Assembly (NCBI GenBank): GCA_963969595.1
Contig: OZ018409.1
Coordinates: 13,468,520-13,532,519, forward strand
Direction: 5' to 3'
DNA: 64,000 bases
Source of the DNA: Neckera pumila
Taxonomy: Eukaryota > Streptophyta > Bryopsida > Hypnales > Neckeraceae
Every line of letters begins with the position of its first letter. Within the stretch, counting starts at the first letter, position 1. The position numbers were made by a program, and so were the translations under genes. Positions 1 to 12,880 of this stretch are shown here, piece by piece. Under the pieces are notes generated by a model. It had not been told where the DNA came from, made no database searches, and saw only the letters and a program-made list of their open reading frames with translations.

Positions 1-1078
1 CATGTCAAGTTGGCATAACATTCTTAACCCTGGAAGGATGCCACCCTATCACCCAAGTAGTTAGCCAAAGAAATTCAGATTCTTGGATGAATAGGTGCAT
101 TCTTTGTGTCTACACTTTCTTAGGAAGTCAATGTTGTTACATGGTTAACCTTCACTAGAAGGGTCTCTTTGCCCTCCTTGACATGCTAGGTGGCGGCCAA
201 TTGTGGCAAGCATCTATTAGATCTCCCATTAATTTTTGACCACCACTAGGTATTCAACAAGAAATAACTCTCCTTTCGAGGATCTAACAAGGAGGAAGGG
301 GGGAGGTACCTTCTTGCTAAAAGTATATTGTGAGTGAATGTTAGGGTGTATTTAAGAAGTTGTGTTGCCAACCTTAGCAAAATATCACATATCATACCCA
401 ACTCAAACATTTATCAACATCAATAGAAGTCACTGACATATTGAAAACCTCTCTCCTATCCACATGCATCTACAAATTCATTCATTCTTAATGACCTATA
501 AATCATGTTGTATAAAGTTACATAGCATCTTTCAAATGAAGGTATAACAACCTAATTTAAAAGGTTGGACTAAATCCTCTCTTCTCTCCAATCTTATACA
601 AACATTAGAAAATACTGTGGTTCTTATATTTAAGGGGAGGTTGTTGTAAATGTTGTAAGTCATCTTATACAATGAACATCGTACTTCTACATTCTTCCTT
701 CTATTTAGCGTTGCTTTTCAAATAGTGTTATTCCTACAAACATAGGGCCACACTAAATAAAGCTCTTATCATCAATTGTTATAGATTGTACTTCACCCTA
801 AGTTTTGGGTGGTAAAATGGTGTTGTCCTTTGGAGGTTGTCAATTTGATTGTTGGATTGCCAATTTGTATGCAAATGAAGTTACTATACAATCCAATACT
901 ACTATGTAGAGGTAATTGTAAAACTATTCAAAGTAAAAAAGGGAAACTCAATCACTACTGAATAGTGTGGATCCTTTAAATTATAGGAGCAACAGTAAAC
1001 AAAATTATCTCAATTACTAAAATATACCTATTTAGTGTGGACCACACTAAATAGAATACCGAGTGTAGTTTGTTGTAA
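1..1078. other. AT-rich intergenic DNA
   Basis: I see no gene here. Near position 28 there is a TTAACCCTGGAAGGATG motif that resembles the ends of the TTAA-bounded repeats found elsewhere in the window, so part of this stretch may be an old repeat end. The last 3 bases (TAA, 1076-1078) are the left target duplication of the element that follows. Confidence 0.5.
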
Positions 1079-2313
1079 GGGCCGGTTTATACTTGGGGGC
1101 GGACTGAAGGCCGGCCGGAGTCTCCAAGTTTGAACCAATAGGATCACTCAATTTATCTCAATTTGGCCCAAGGGCTTTATACTTGAAGCCGGATGGAACC
1201 ATCACTCATCCTACGTGTTGCCTTAGGTGGCATGGTTTTGGCGCCAAACCATCCGGCCCCAAGGGAGCAATCGGGACGAGGTTTTGGGTGGCCCGAACTC
1301 CCATATTGGGCCAGATGGAGCCCTTCATTGGATTGTACAAATCTCTACCGTCTATTAATGTAAGGTCTTTTGTTTTCTTTTTTTTATTACATGTTCTCAA
1401 GAAGCTTCCTTCCATCTGCATTGCTAAAATTTTGGGACTTTGCTGTCAATCCCAAGCTTGCTCAAGTTAGCAAGTTGCATGTAAATTTGCTTCTTGACAT
1501 ATTTGCTTTGTTATTCAGAGGCTTGGTAATTTGCTTTGTTACTCAGAGGCTTGTTATTTAGAGGCTTTGTTAATTTCAAAATTTGCTGAAGTTAATCTGC
1601 AAGCATTATGAAAATATAAGACCTAACAAGACTGTTTAGTTTACCAACGTTGTTTAATATTTGACTGAGTTTGGTAAACTGAATTGGTTTTGATTTTGAT
1701 TTCAATACCACATTTTAACTAATGTAACAATAAGGCCACTTTCTAACTGGAAATCAAGCACACTAATTAAATTAATATTAAATTAATAGATAATCTATAT
1801 TTGCGCACACTAATTAAAAATAACACATACTCTATGTTTGGTTTAGTAGTGTGATTATTTTCAAACCCATGTAGTGAGATGACCAACATTATTTTATTGT
1901 AAGAAGAAAATTGAAAAGTTAAAAAAAAAAAAATTCACTTCTTCATTTTTGAACTAGGAAAATTAGGAATAGAAAGGATAAATTTACTAAAAAATAAAAA
2001 AAATTCTCTTTTTTATTTTTGAAATACAATAGAAAAAATATTTAAAAAATAAAAAATACTAAATAAACTCTTATATATTTTTGAAATAGAAAAGAACAAA
2101 AGAGAAAGGAAAACATGCATATTTTTAAATTTTTATAATTGAGCATTGAGAAAATTCAAGAGCACATGAATTGGAAATTTGGCCCTAGAATCCGACCCAA
2201 GGGCTTTACATTAGTTGGAGCCGAATGGAAGAATTGAAGCCGGATTGAGGGCCGCACTGAAGACAAATCCGGCCGGCCTTCCATCCGACCCTAGGCCAAG
2301 TATAAACCGCCCC
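1079..2313. mobile_element. PIF/Harbinger-like non-autonomous TIR element
   Basis: The left end reads GGGCCGGTTTATACTTGG and the right end is its near-perfect inverse (CCAAGTATAAACCGCCCC). Both are directly flanked by TAA (1076-1078 and 2314-2316). A 3-bp TWA duplication and termini starting GGG/GGC are typical of PIF/Harbinger (Tourist-like) elements. Subterminal blocks around 1090-1200 and 2180-2300 are also partly inverted (GGCCGGCC, CCAAGGGCTTTA). The interior is AT-rich and contains no transposase. The short open frames near 1183-1470 lie wholly inside it and look non-coding. It ends about 280 bp before the MPC start codon, so it may sit in that gene's promoter. Confidence 0.8.
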
Positions 2314-2591
2314 TAAGTCTCTAAAGAGAAGCACGCAGCCTTGATAAAGAACAGACCACACTCAATAGCAGTTCCCACGGATGAAATTCATCCACTGTAT
2401 GAGCCACAGCGATTCCGTCACATCCATTGCCCCAGCCTTGGACAGAATAATGGCCATCGGGGGCGAACTTGTAATTGCGAAGTCTGCCATTTGTTCTCGT
2501 CGTCGCAGTTGCAGCACCAATTCAAGCTCTGCTAGGGTTTCGTGGATGTAGCAGGCCAAGCACAGTGTAGCTCCTCGTCTCGCTCAGTCTG

Positions 2592-4548
2592 ATGGCGACG
2601 AAAGTGGCAGCGATCTGGAACCACCCTGCCGGCCCCAAGACCAGTAATCTCTTCAGTCCCGTTCTTTCTTCTCTCGAATCTGTACCAATTTTGGGTTCTC
2701 TCGCGTTTGTAACGATTTGGCTTGGAATCGAGGGTTAGTAGTGGAGCATGAATGTTAGACCCTTTTTTGTGTGTGCTTATTAGGGGTTTTCCGAAAATCA
2801 AATATGCATTTGTCGGGGTCGGAGCCTTTGAGTCTCGAATTATGGTTTAACCTAAAGACTATGATCTAGGGAAGTGTCGGTGTGTGCAGATCCTTTATTG
2901 AAGATTCTTTGAATTGATAGTCCGTGCTTGTGGTTATCTGTTAATGTTATTTTCTGACTTTGTTGGCCTTCTGAGTGCCGTTTTGAATTGGCAAAGGTTT
3001 CAGTGGTGTTTATGGATTGGAATATTGATCACGTCCTGTGGTGGGTTGTGGAGATTGATAAGTAGAAGCGATTCATTTCGGTGTTAAAATTTATGAAGAT
3101 GGTCATTTGTGATGAGATTTAGTGGAATCAGACCTGGTCAATTGTTGCTCAATGCAATTTTGCCAGTCAAACTAGGTCTCTACTATGGGCAGAGTGTTGC
3201 TCAGGAGACACACCGTGTGTGTTCTTTGGAGAGAATGTACCGGTCGTATAGATTTAAGATGGTGGTGTTCCCTGAGCAACACTCGTCTCTCGATTGTGAG
3301 GCATAAACAAAGGATTTGGGCAATTGATTGCTTCATTGCTTTTTACAGGAAGATGTGCTTTTGTGTCTCGTATTGTTCCACTATGTTAGTCCAGAGTCTC
3401 GGTTTGTTCCTGCGAGTTACATCATTTGAATGACATCCGCAATCAAGAACACGTGCTTCCGCTGACGTTGCTTTTTCCTTTTGCCTGCAGTTCATTTCTG
3501 GGCACCAACATTCAAATGGGGCATTTCTATAGCCAACATTGCTGATTTTCAAAAGCCAGCTGAAAAGATTTCGTATCCTCAGCAAATGGGTAATGCTCGA
3601 ACTGTACTTTTTCGCAGAGAATTTCTCTTGTTGAATTTTGTCCTGGGTTAACCTGTAAGTGCTCAAACTAAATATCGAAAGTCCACCTTGCGAAATTCGA
3701 AACATATTTCTACCGTTCAAAATGTAGGACATTATTTCTTTTTCCTATTGATACGTTATGTTACCTTCCTTGCAGCTTCCTAAATAATTTATTTCAACTC
3801 CTGTAGATATGGAAGCTGCCACTTTTAGCCACTTGGACACTTAGTGGTTAACATTAAAGTTATAATTTCTGATTCTCTGGAACTTGATAGATTTTTTTAT
3901 CTTGATCCTCTATAGATGATGCAAATTTATTTTTCACGGATCTGTAAATTTACTTGCGCTCCTTCTCGATGTTCTGCAGCTGTAACTGCCACGGGCGTGA
4001 TTTGGTCACGGTACAGCATGGTTATCAAACCGGTAGGCCCTCATTACCTCAGTCTTAGTTTTATGCTGAGTATGCAAATTCTCAATGACAAGCCTTGGAT
4101 TCCTTTGGACTTAGAACCCTCGAGTTATCATATCACTTCGATACATTATTATGAATGGATCAAGAATGTTTGAATACTGGTGGGACAAAAGTAGTTTACC
4201 TGTTGAGCAATGTGTTGCAGAAAAACTGGAACCTATTCAGTGTCAATGTTGCTATGGCAACGACGGGGATTTATCAGCTCGGCCGCAAGATCCGGTATGC
4301 CTCTGCGCTATGGATTGTGGTGGCTCTGTTTTATGCTCCTTCAGTCATTTCGATTCCCTGCACATGCTCTTGTCTGAATGTTTTCAAGCTATTATGGAAT
4401 ACTGGTGAAAGTAATTGCCACTTGTGACTATCCTGGGTGCGCATACCTTATTAGTAGATTGCGTTGTCTCATTCAGCTTTGTTTGGCTTGCAGTCAAGAT
4501 TACATGGCTGTCCCTGAAGCGCCGATAAAGAAGGCCGTGGACGCTTGA
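2592..4548 (+). CDS. MPC2: Mitochondrial pyruvate carrier, MPC2-type subunit
   Basis: Small inner-membrane protein that, as a heteromer with MPC1, imports pyruvate into mitochondria (family knowledge). Five exons join in frame: 2592-2643, 3491-3589, 3980-4032, 4221-4294 and 4494-4548, giving 110 residues, normal for the family. The product opens MATKVAAIWNHPAGPKT and carries the signatures FWAPTFKWGISIANIADF, IWSRYSMVI and PKNWNLFSVNVAMA. The IWSRYS and KNW segments place it on the MPC2 rather than the MPC1 side. All introns are GT-AG with clear acceptors. The ATG was chosen because the N-terminus then aligns with plant homologues. The gene stands alone: a Harbinger-like element lies upstream, and about 3.2 kb of gene-free DNA follows. 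Confidence 0.95.
3192..3284 (+). other. Short hairpin in MPC intron 1
   Basis: GAGTGTTGCTCAGG at 3192-3205 is the exact inverse complement of 3271-3284. Pairing continues inward for about 5 more bases after one mismatch (ACACAC side against GTGT side), giving a duplex of roughly 20 bp and an arm spacing of about 65 nt. It lies inside intron 1 (2644-3490) on the sense strand. Arm length resembles a plant miRNA precursor, but no expression evidence is visible. Confidence 0.4.
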
Positions 4549-4678
4549 ATTTGTTTGCTGCTTGAAGTTGTAGCTTTTTATTTGAGTTGCTGTATGATTC
4601 TCCAAATTGAGCTATTTGCTCGTTAATGTTGTCAAGTGGCCTGAAGGGGCCACAAGTATTCTACGAGATAGCCTCCAT

Positions 4679-4684
4679 AATAAA
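4679..4684 (+). promoter_or_regulatory. Likely poly(A) signal of the MPC gene
   Basis: AATAAA, 131 nt after the MPC stop codon. Confidence 0.5.
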
Positions 4685-7600
4685 CGGATCCTACTTGTAT
4701 CACTTTATCCCATTCTGCAGATCGTGATGCTACTTTTTGAATTTTTAAAGTAGGTTAAGGTTGGTTTACACCAGGGCCGGACCAAGGGACCACAAGCACT
4801 GCAAGTTAACCCCCACTTTGTCAGATGTGACCATGGGAAGCAAGGACCCAAGACAAAATATAGTAATGACATTTAGCATGGTATTGCTGTAAGCCCAAGA
4901 AAGATCATATTTGGGCCATATCTATTTTATTATTAGATCCAATGTTGTCAACTGGAAGATCAATTAAATAGACAAAATCTATGGTTGTGAGATTTTAGCT
5001 TGTCATGGTCTCTTAGAGATGGTCGAGAAAAAAGCTCTTAAAAATTGGCAAAACATTAAGACTTATCTACTTTAGCCATGTAGGATTCCAAGTGGGTTTT
5101 TCATCTATGAAAAGTGGCATGGGCTTTGGTCACAATGGAAACCTAACTTGGACCATGTCATCTCTTCATTAATCATTGCTTTGATAATTCTCAAAGGCCT
5201 TTGGTCTAGCCTTGGTGTAAAATCAATCCTTAGTGGACGTGAGCTACTACTTTACCGTTCCTTTTCTCATTTATACAATAAGAAATTTTTGTAGCATTGA
5301 AACATTGATTTTTTAGATTTATGATGATATCTAGTCCTATTGATAGTAAATTTTTTTAATGTAGAATCTGGTTTTCTAAATTTTGTAGATTCATTGCAAT
5401 GTATGAATGTTAAGTAAGGTCTCTTCATCCTTATACAACACCAGTTGTTTACCGCTAGCTAGAAAAGAGTTCTTTATAATATAACAAAATCATTTGCTCA
5501 AATTTATTAAGGATAGTTTGATGTCAATAGTAGCCTAGTAGGTGTTTTTTGACCTCAACTTTGAAAATTTGTAGTATATTCATGGAAACTTAAAAAAGTC
5601 TCAAACCAATTGCATTTACTTTTGTCTTCAATTGCTAACATTGTAACATTGTGATATGATGGTTTTCCTAATTGTATTCAGAATTGCTGGTTTGAAAAAA
5701 AATGTATTTTGAGTAGGGCTATCTTATTCAATATCATGTCCAAGGCTATGTTAGTCCATAAATGCCCCAATTATGTTCAAGCCATATTAATTATTTTCTA
5801 ACAAAATGAGGGGGCTTTTATTTAAACATTGGACCATCCCTTCACTTTTTCTACAAAATTTTCATGATAATTTCAACGTATAATTTCAATTTTATTTATT
5901 TTCAAATTTCAGTGTGCAATAATTCCAATATATTGCAAATATTGTGACTTAGATCAATTAGTGTCACATACACAAAAATTATAATTCAATGATACTTTGG
6001 TGGATTCACTTTTCTAATGCTACTTTCAACATCAGGAGTCAGCATACCTTTCAAGTTTGTAAGTTGAATGCATAAAACATTTGCAAAATTGTAGCGTCCT
6101 ATGTTGAATGTTTGGTGTGTTTATATTAATTATAATTTTTAAAGTAATTAAAGACAATGAAGCCAAATTCATTGTAAAGAAGGATGATTTCTTATTAATT
6201 ATAAATTTACTTTTATAGATATTCAACAAAATTATTTGTTATATGAGATGTAACTTTGCTATATAAATCTGTCAAATTTTTGGTTTTTATGTTTTGGGGG
6301 ACTTTTGAGTATCCAAAATTACTAAATTAGAGTTTACATTTTAGAGGTATATTAGCACAATAGGCTTTCATCTACCTACAAATAGAACTTTTCAATTTCC
6401 TTCATATATGCAAAAAGGCTATCTTGTGCGTGCAATTTTAGACATTCAAAGACATTCTTCTATCATTTGAGAGGTGGAATTTCATTTTCATCAAGCTAAA
6501 TGTTCTATTCCTATTTTATTTATTTTATAGTATTTCCATAGTATTCTCTAATAATTTGAATTTAAAAGCATCTATTTTCTTGAAATTTTTCATTATTTTA
6601 TTTTGAATTTTTTGAATTTTTGAAGTGTACAAATCAAGTATTCTAATAGACCTCCTTTCTTAAATCATATAAAGTACATTCATAATGGTCATATATTCAC
6701 TTGAAATGAGCAAAGTAACTTTCTAAAACGGCCACAATATCAATGCATTGAAATATTCACTTTCAATGATGATTTTCTATCTAAAAGATAGAAGTTCTTA
6801 TTGTAATTACTAACTCACTCCATAACCATCAATCAAAACTTTGATTACAATTGTTATTCACTTGATAGTGGTCTAAATCTCAACTATTCAATAATGATTA
6901 CTTTTAGTTGAATCTACGACTGAAATTGGCCTATTTCTAGCTACTTAGAATAGACAAAGCATCAAAATTAGCCTTCATATTTGAAATCTAAAACATTAGT
7001 AAGGACAAAAAATGTCTTATGAATGAGTTTTAAAGAAATTGTAGAAAAAAAGAATATACCTATTGATTCAAGAATCTTGATTGACCACTTTGATGACAAG
7101 CATCATCCTTCTATAATTAAATTATTATTTTATGGCCCTACAAGATTGAAATTTGCTACTAATTTGAATTATTTTGGACCCCAACATATAGGTTGTAAAG
7201 CAACCTAAGGTAGATCTGCAAATGATCTTCAAAGCAAGCCTTAAAAAATTCATAGAATAAATAGATGCTTATAGCACAATGTTCAAATTGTGGATATAGA
7301 AAATAAAGGCACAATTTTTAAACATCCACCAATTTAAGATTATCCATCTATAATTTCTATATATCATAATCAAATATTGTTCTTGGATATCAAATCACTT
7401 AGTTGTAATGAAGCCTTTTTGAACTTTTTGAAAAACTCCTCCAAATGGTGATCACTTAAAATTTGGTAAAGCATTGTATTTCTACTTTCATTCATTTTTG
7501 GGGCTAAAAAGCACTTTTCAATTGTAATCATGCATTTTTTCATCCAAAATTGGCAACTTCATCCACATTTTATACAGAAATGAAAAGAATTCAACGAAAA

Positions 7601-7880
7601 GAGACTACTTTTATTTAGGAAAAAGCAAAGATTTATTTTTCCCGGGCAGGTTGCAGTATTATGATTGCTGCACGGTTCAAGGTGATCTTAGTGTAACACG
7701 GGCCCAGTTACCGCAGAGGCCCATCCCGTCCCGTCCCGTCCCCGCTCGGTCCGTCCCCGTCTCCACTCTCCGTAGAACTTCAACACGATCCGACGTTTTT
7801 TCACCCGGCCCTGCTCCTCGTTGTAATGCCCATCTCTGAGCTTCGAGGTTGCGCGAGGGTTTGGTGGAGCGACGGGCACC
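4685..7880. other. AT-rich intergenic DNA and COG8 promoter side
   Basis: No gene is supported in this 3.2 kb. Open frames are short and of low complexity. Composition changes sharply at about 7640, where the GC-rich leader of COG8 begins, with CCCGTC-type short repeats at 7725-7750. Confidence 0.6.
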
Positions 7881-10800
7881 ATGGGGGAGACGCTAACTCT
7901 CCTGAGTTTGCACGACATTGAGCAGGTTTAGTCCGATTCTAAGCTTGTAAACACTCTCTGCGAGAAATCCTGTTCAGTAAGGGTTTTGATCTGCTCATTG
8001 GTCCCGTAGGTGTGCAGATCGCGATTGCTTGCTCTTGATTAGGTTTAACAATGGTGATGATCTGCAGGAGCCAGAGCTTCTGAGAGTCGATGGAGAGCGA
8101 ATCCGACGGCAGATGCAAGAAGTGGCCGTGGGACACTATAGAGCATTCATCAGTGCGGCAGATGCGGTCCAGAATATCACGCATGAAATTACAGCTGTGG
8201 ATGAGCATTTGAAGACTTTGGTAAGTCGCGAAGTGCTGTGCCGTTTACTTACGATTTATTTATAATGCATTTTGCGCTTGGAGTATTTTTCTTTCTTTCT
8301 TTCTTTCTTTCCACTGCAAGGTGTTGAGGTTTTGTCTAGTGGAATGTCCGATGATTCGCAATTTTTGCAGATGGATAGTTTCGGTGTCGCTGTTAGGGTT
8401 GTATCTTGTGCTCATTGGTATATCTTTCTGTAAGTGGCGTGCATTTCATCTGAATCTGCGTTCGAATAGACGTGGGCATGTACATTGCCCACTCTTTTGG
8501 AACAATTGTTTGTTTCTGTTCGTTAAATCCAAGACTGTATTCTTGTCAGTGGCTGAGGTTTTTGTTTGGTCTTTTATCTGCCAAGATCGCAGAAATTCCG
8601 AAGCTCATCACCGGCTGCAATGACTTCATGGAAGATGCGCAACAGATTTTAGAGAAGCGACAGCTGAATCGAACTCTGCTCGCTAATCATAGTTCTCTTT
8701 TGGATTTGCTGGAGATACCCCAGCTTATGGACGCGTGAGTCTATCTATGAGTGCTTGAAGGCTACAATCTAAAACATTCATAGTAATGGTTTCTGTAATT
8801 TTAGAGCAACAGAGAGACAGCTCATCGAAAGTTCGGTGAATTGTTTCTGCGTGTTGGTGCGTTCTGCTTGGTTCTACCTAGTTTTACCAGGTCTGGAAGC
8901 AAGTTAGACTCAAAGATTTCCTTTGGTTCGCTTCCTCGTGCAGATGTGTGCGAAATGGAAATTATGACGAAGCTCTTGATCTGGAAGCGTTTGTTTCAAA
9001 ACTGGCCATGATGCATTCCAGGTAAATATCGTATTTTCAATTTATAGCTGTTGTCTTTTCATAATTCAACATCGTAATGAACTTTGTTGTGACCTAATTT
9101 TATGTGCTCTTTTTGGATGGGATGCAGACTTCCTGTGATCCAGTCATTAGAGGCAGATGTAAGGCATACAACTCAATCATTGCTTGCTCAAATTCTTCAA
9201 CGACTCAGATCGAACATTCCGGTGAGTTCCCATATTAATACAGCATATATTCAAGACAATGTGATAAGTACCGTGACTTGCAAGTGAGTCATTTGGTGAT
9301 GGCCCGTCATCCGTTGCGTCCAAAGTCTACAGTCACAGTCACGTCTTACAAGAGACTAACTTTTGTCTTTCTGTAATGTTTCTCGACATTGCGTGCAGTT
9401 GCCAGAATGTTTGAGAGTGATTGGCTACTTGCGGCGATTGGCTGTATTTAACGAGCATGAAATTCGACTTCAGGTAAACCTTTTTGTACATTTTCTACAT
9501 ATCTAGCAGTCCCAGCATACAAATGCCTCTTAATTACACTCCCACGAACATTATTCACCAGGATTCTCTTGCATGGGGGCCAGACCATGAACATTCGTTA
9601 CGCTTATGACCATTTCGTCTACATATGATCATCTGTATGGACGTAGGACACCATGAAGCTCGTTGTACAAGCGAGTCTAAGACATGAATACTTTTATGCA
9701 ACAGTTTTTGAGATGCAGAGAAGCATGGCTGGTGGGAATTATCGATGATTTAGACCAAAGCAATCCATATGAGTATTTGAAGAGGATGGCGGATTGCCAT
9801 CGAGTACACCTGTTTGACGTAGTTATGCAGTATCGTGCTATTTTTTCTGACGACACCTCTGGGCACGAGGAAAACACCGATGGAGGTCTCCTATACAGTT
9901 GGGCCATGCATCGTGTATCGTCACACCTTAATGTGCTTCGTGAAGTACTTCCTCAAATCACTGAGGGCCCGAATCTGGCTATCATCTTGGATCAGTGTAT
10001 GGTAAGGACTCGTAAGGCAGTTTCAATTATCACTCAGATCATCATTTCTTTCATCAGTCTCAGTAAATCCAAGAAATGCAGCACGCCAGGACTTGATAAA
10101 GAAATTTTCTTGCTCAGTACCATACACGATCATGGAGGTTGTAGTACAGTGGAGTGGGAAAGCCTGACACTGATATTCTGGTCCTTTCAGTATTGTGGAA
10201 TGAGCCTTGGGCGCGTTGGTCTGGACTTCAGAGGCCTGCTTCCTCCACTTTTTGAAAGGTAGGTAAACTCAACGTCTTTAATACGTGCCTGTGATGTTCT
10301 TACCTCAACTACTCTCTGTAGGTGTTTTTGTTCGCATTTGTTTCATATCGATATTCTTGTCTCTGGCTTAGGCTCCTTAGTTCATGTATAGTATGGCACT
10401 GACTTATGGCTACTTGCTGTCGACGTGCAGCTCTGTGCACGACCTATTTGTGCGCAACATGTCTGTCACAGTTGACAACTTCCAGGTACCCTTGGCTTTT
10501 ACTTCTTACTTCTCTGTTAAGTCCTTGCTGAGATACTGTGGATGTCTAATTACTGAGTATAATTTGTCTGTCCAATATTTGGGGATAAGGTTTTTGGAAT
10601 CTGTCATTGTATTTGAATTCTGGCATGGTTTTCTTCGTCATAAGAAGAAGCTCTTCGAAATGTACAATATGCCTTGTAGTGGCACTTCGTAAGTCTATGA
10701 GGGTCTCAGCATCTTCCAATACAATGGATACACTTGAGGTACATGCAACAATTTTGAATCAACTTTTCTCACGTCACTGTTGACCTGTAACAGCATGTCC

Positions 10801-11944
10801 TTGATTCACACCGTTGGGTTCCTCTCCCTCCTGTGACGCTTAGTAGAGTAACTAGTAGCCTGGATCATGCTCTTGATGACTTGGCTCCCCCCTACTCTAT
10901 TATGGAGCATCCGCCACTTGCTGCATTTGTCAATGGTACGTTTTGGCCTTATTTCTGTCTGGAGTCTTTCAATTTGGCCCACAGTTGTTGCCCAAAAATT
11001 AATTCTGGCATTCTTTGGTCTTCTATTCTTCCGTCTGATATCTGTCGTTTTACAGTAAACAATGGATTTCCTATTTGCTAAATTGGCTGTCGGAATAAGG
11101 AATTTGTCGCATCTGTCTACGTATCTTCGTGCATTATATGTTTTGGGCGTGACCTCTGTGAAGAAACTCTTCCAAAATCTGTTACCTTCTTAGAGACAGG
11201 GCTAACATTTTCTATTTGGTCTCAGGTGTCTTAGCTGCGCTAAATGAATTGAGACATTGCGCTCCCATCAACCTGAAAGCCACGTTAGCTTTGGAGCTCC
11301 AATGTGCTTTACAGAGTGTGGCTAATTCTCTCTTACGTTACAATGCAACCCGCATTGTGAAGGACAGTGAGAAAACTTTATTTCTGGCTATGTGTCGGGC
11401 TTTTATAGAGGTACTGTCTACTCTCCTTGTCGGGCGTTCTCTATGTTTGGGTCCGCAATTTCATCTGATGTTTTTCCTTGCACGAACATCACTGCCTTTG
11501 TGATCATTGGAGCGGTCGCATTGGTCAGTATGTAATTTGCGTACATCTCACATTTTGCAGGTCGTTTGCCCGTATTGTATACTCTGCTTTGGAAAGTGCT
11601 GCTCAGGGGGATCTGCACTCATTCAAACGAATGAGGTTTTGGAAGGTGTCCGAAAGCTGGTGTCGACACCGACTTCATACTCGAAGGAGATCGGAAATGG
11701 AAGTCGTTCCTTGGACCTCAACCAATTGCCGCAAGATCTACCACCTTCAGTGGTGACTAGCGAAGCTGCCAACGGAAGAAGTCAAGATGAGAATGGTAAT
11801 GGTAATATTACCGAAAATGGACATGGAGGTTCATTATTGGAGGAGGGCGTTGAGGTAGAGAACTCTCCAGTTGTTGATGAGCCACGACAGGAAAAGACAC
11901 CTGATTCAAATCCCAGTACTGACAGTCAGGTATTAGAATCATAA
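7881..11944 (+). CDS. COG8: Conserved oligomeric Golgi complex subunit 8
   Basis: Subunit of lobe B of the COG tethering complex, which holds retrograde vesicles at the Golgi (family knowledge). Twelve exons join in frame: 7881-7925, 8068-8220, 8586-8734, 8944-9021, 9128-9221, 9399-9473, 9705-10001, 10191-10258, 10431-10485, 10794-10935, 11226-11410 and 11561-11944; 574 residues, close to plant COG8. Diagnostic stretches are [57 protein letters not shown] and [14 protein letters not shown]. The C-terminal tail (last exon, after about residue 480) is low-complexity and N/E-rich. The first exon is the weak point: [15 protein letters not shown] joins at phase 0 to EPELL, leaving the N-terminus without the segment that usually precedes EPELL. 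A missed micro-exon between 7926 and 8067 is possible. Confidence 0.93.
8290..8311. repeat. (CTTT)n microsatellite
   Basis: About five CTTT units in COG8 intron 2. Confidence 0.8.
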
Positions 11945-12134
11945 TGTTTTCTGTATGATGTGCAGCATCATGGCAGAACCAACTAATTTTGTAGTTTACA
12001 TTTCGTTCCAATTTTCTTAGTAGATGCAGCCTGTGTATATCATAGCTAATTTATTCTACATTCTTTAGGGCCTTTGAGAAACCAGAGTCGGTGGATTGTG
12101 GCTATAATTTTCCTGAATGAATGCATTTGTCCCG

Positions 12135-12140
12135 AATAAA
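12135..12140 (+). promoter_or_regulatory. Likely poly(A) signal of COG8
   Basis: AATAAA, about 190 nt after the COG8 stop codon, followed by T-rich DNA. Confidence 0.45.
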
Positions 12141-12232
12141 TACTTTACCCTTGCCGTAAGAGCTGTGACACTAGTACAATCGTGGGCCGCGTAGAGCAGC
12201 CAATTGACCCAGCAGACAGCCTGCATCGGGTC

Positions 12233-12239
12233 TATAAAA
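12233..12239 (+). promoter_or_regulatory. TATA-box-like site upstream of a repeat-containing open frame
   Basis: TATAAAA stands 76 nt before GCCATGGCA at 12309, in a GC-richer island. That ATG opens a 250-codon frame running to 13061 through the 17-18 bp repeats. No family is recognised and a functional promoter is unproven. Confidence 0.2.
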
Positions 12240-12449
12240 TCCTGGTCTGCTTTAAGAGGGGCCTGATCGAGTTCGCCATCTCCTTGTCAGAACGTGGAAC
12301 CACGAGCCATGGCATCAGGCGGGCATATCTCTGAAACCACGGAACCTGCGGTGGTGCTGCTGCTTCGGGTAAGAAAGAGCCGCAGAAACTCGGTGCTTGC
12401 GAACGAAGAGGCCCACTCGGTTCATTCGAGGCCAGGCTCCGTTCGTTTT

Positions 12450-12880
12450 AGGGAGTCTTGGAATTGGTACCCGTTTGGGATTGGTTCCCGTTTGAGGTGG
12501 GTACCTGCTTGGGCTGGCTACCCGTTTCGGTTGGGTGCTTTTGGGGGGTCCCTGAGTACCCGGTTGGGGCTGATATCCATTGAGGGTGGGTACCTGAATA
12601 GGTCGCTACCTGCATGGGGTGGATATGCTTTTGGGGTGCATACCCGTTTGGGGAGAGTATCTGCTTCGGGTGGGACAGGTACCCGTTTGGGGATTGGTAC
12701 CCATTTGGGGAGAGTATCCATTTCGGGTGGGACGGGTACCTGTTTGGGATTGCCACATGTTTGTGGTTCTAACCTATTGGGTTCATACCCATCGCGGATC
12801 AGTACCCGTTTGGGATTGGTTCCTGCTTTGGGTTTGTACCCGTTTGGGGTTGATACTCGTTTGAGGTTATTCCCTGTTTC
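12450..12880. repeat. 17-18 bp minisatellite (TACCCGTTTGGG-type units)
   Basis: Imperfect tandem units of about 17-18 bp centred on GGTACCCGTTTGGG run for about 430 bp, with variants such as GGTACCTGCTTGGG. The array keeps long frames open on both strands: 12309-13061 on + and about 12518-13069 on -. The + frame reads recurring TRLG/YPFG motifs about every 12 residues (two units). I recognise no protein family. The block is much richer in GC than its flanks and starts about 500 bp after COG8. Confidence 0.75.

Noticed and set aside
3192..3205. miR390 copy
   Set aside because: Only GCTCAGGAG is shared; the rest of the arm does not match miR390.
8029..8067. Extension of COG8 exon 2 upstream ([12 protein letters not shown])
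   Set aside because: It is open but in a phase that cannot join exon 1. CTGCAG|GAG at 8067/8068 joins at phase 0.
12450..12880. CRISPR-like array
   Set aside because: The units are contiguous, imperfect and of 17-18 bp without spacers. It is a eukaryotic minisatellite.
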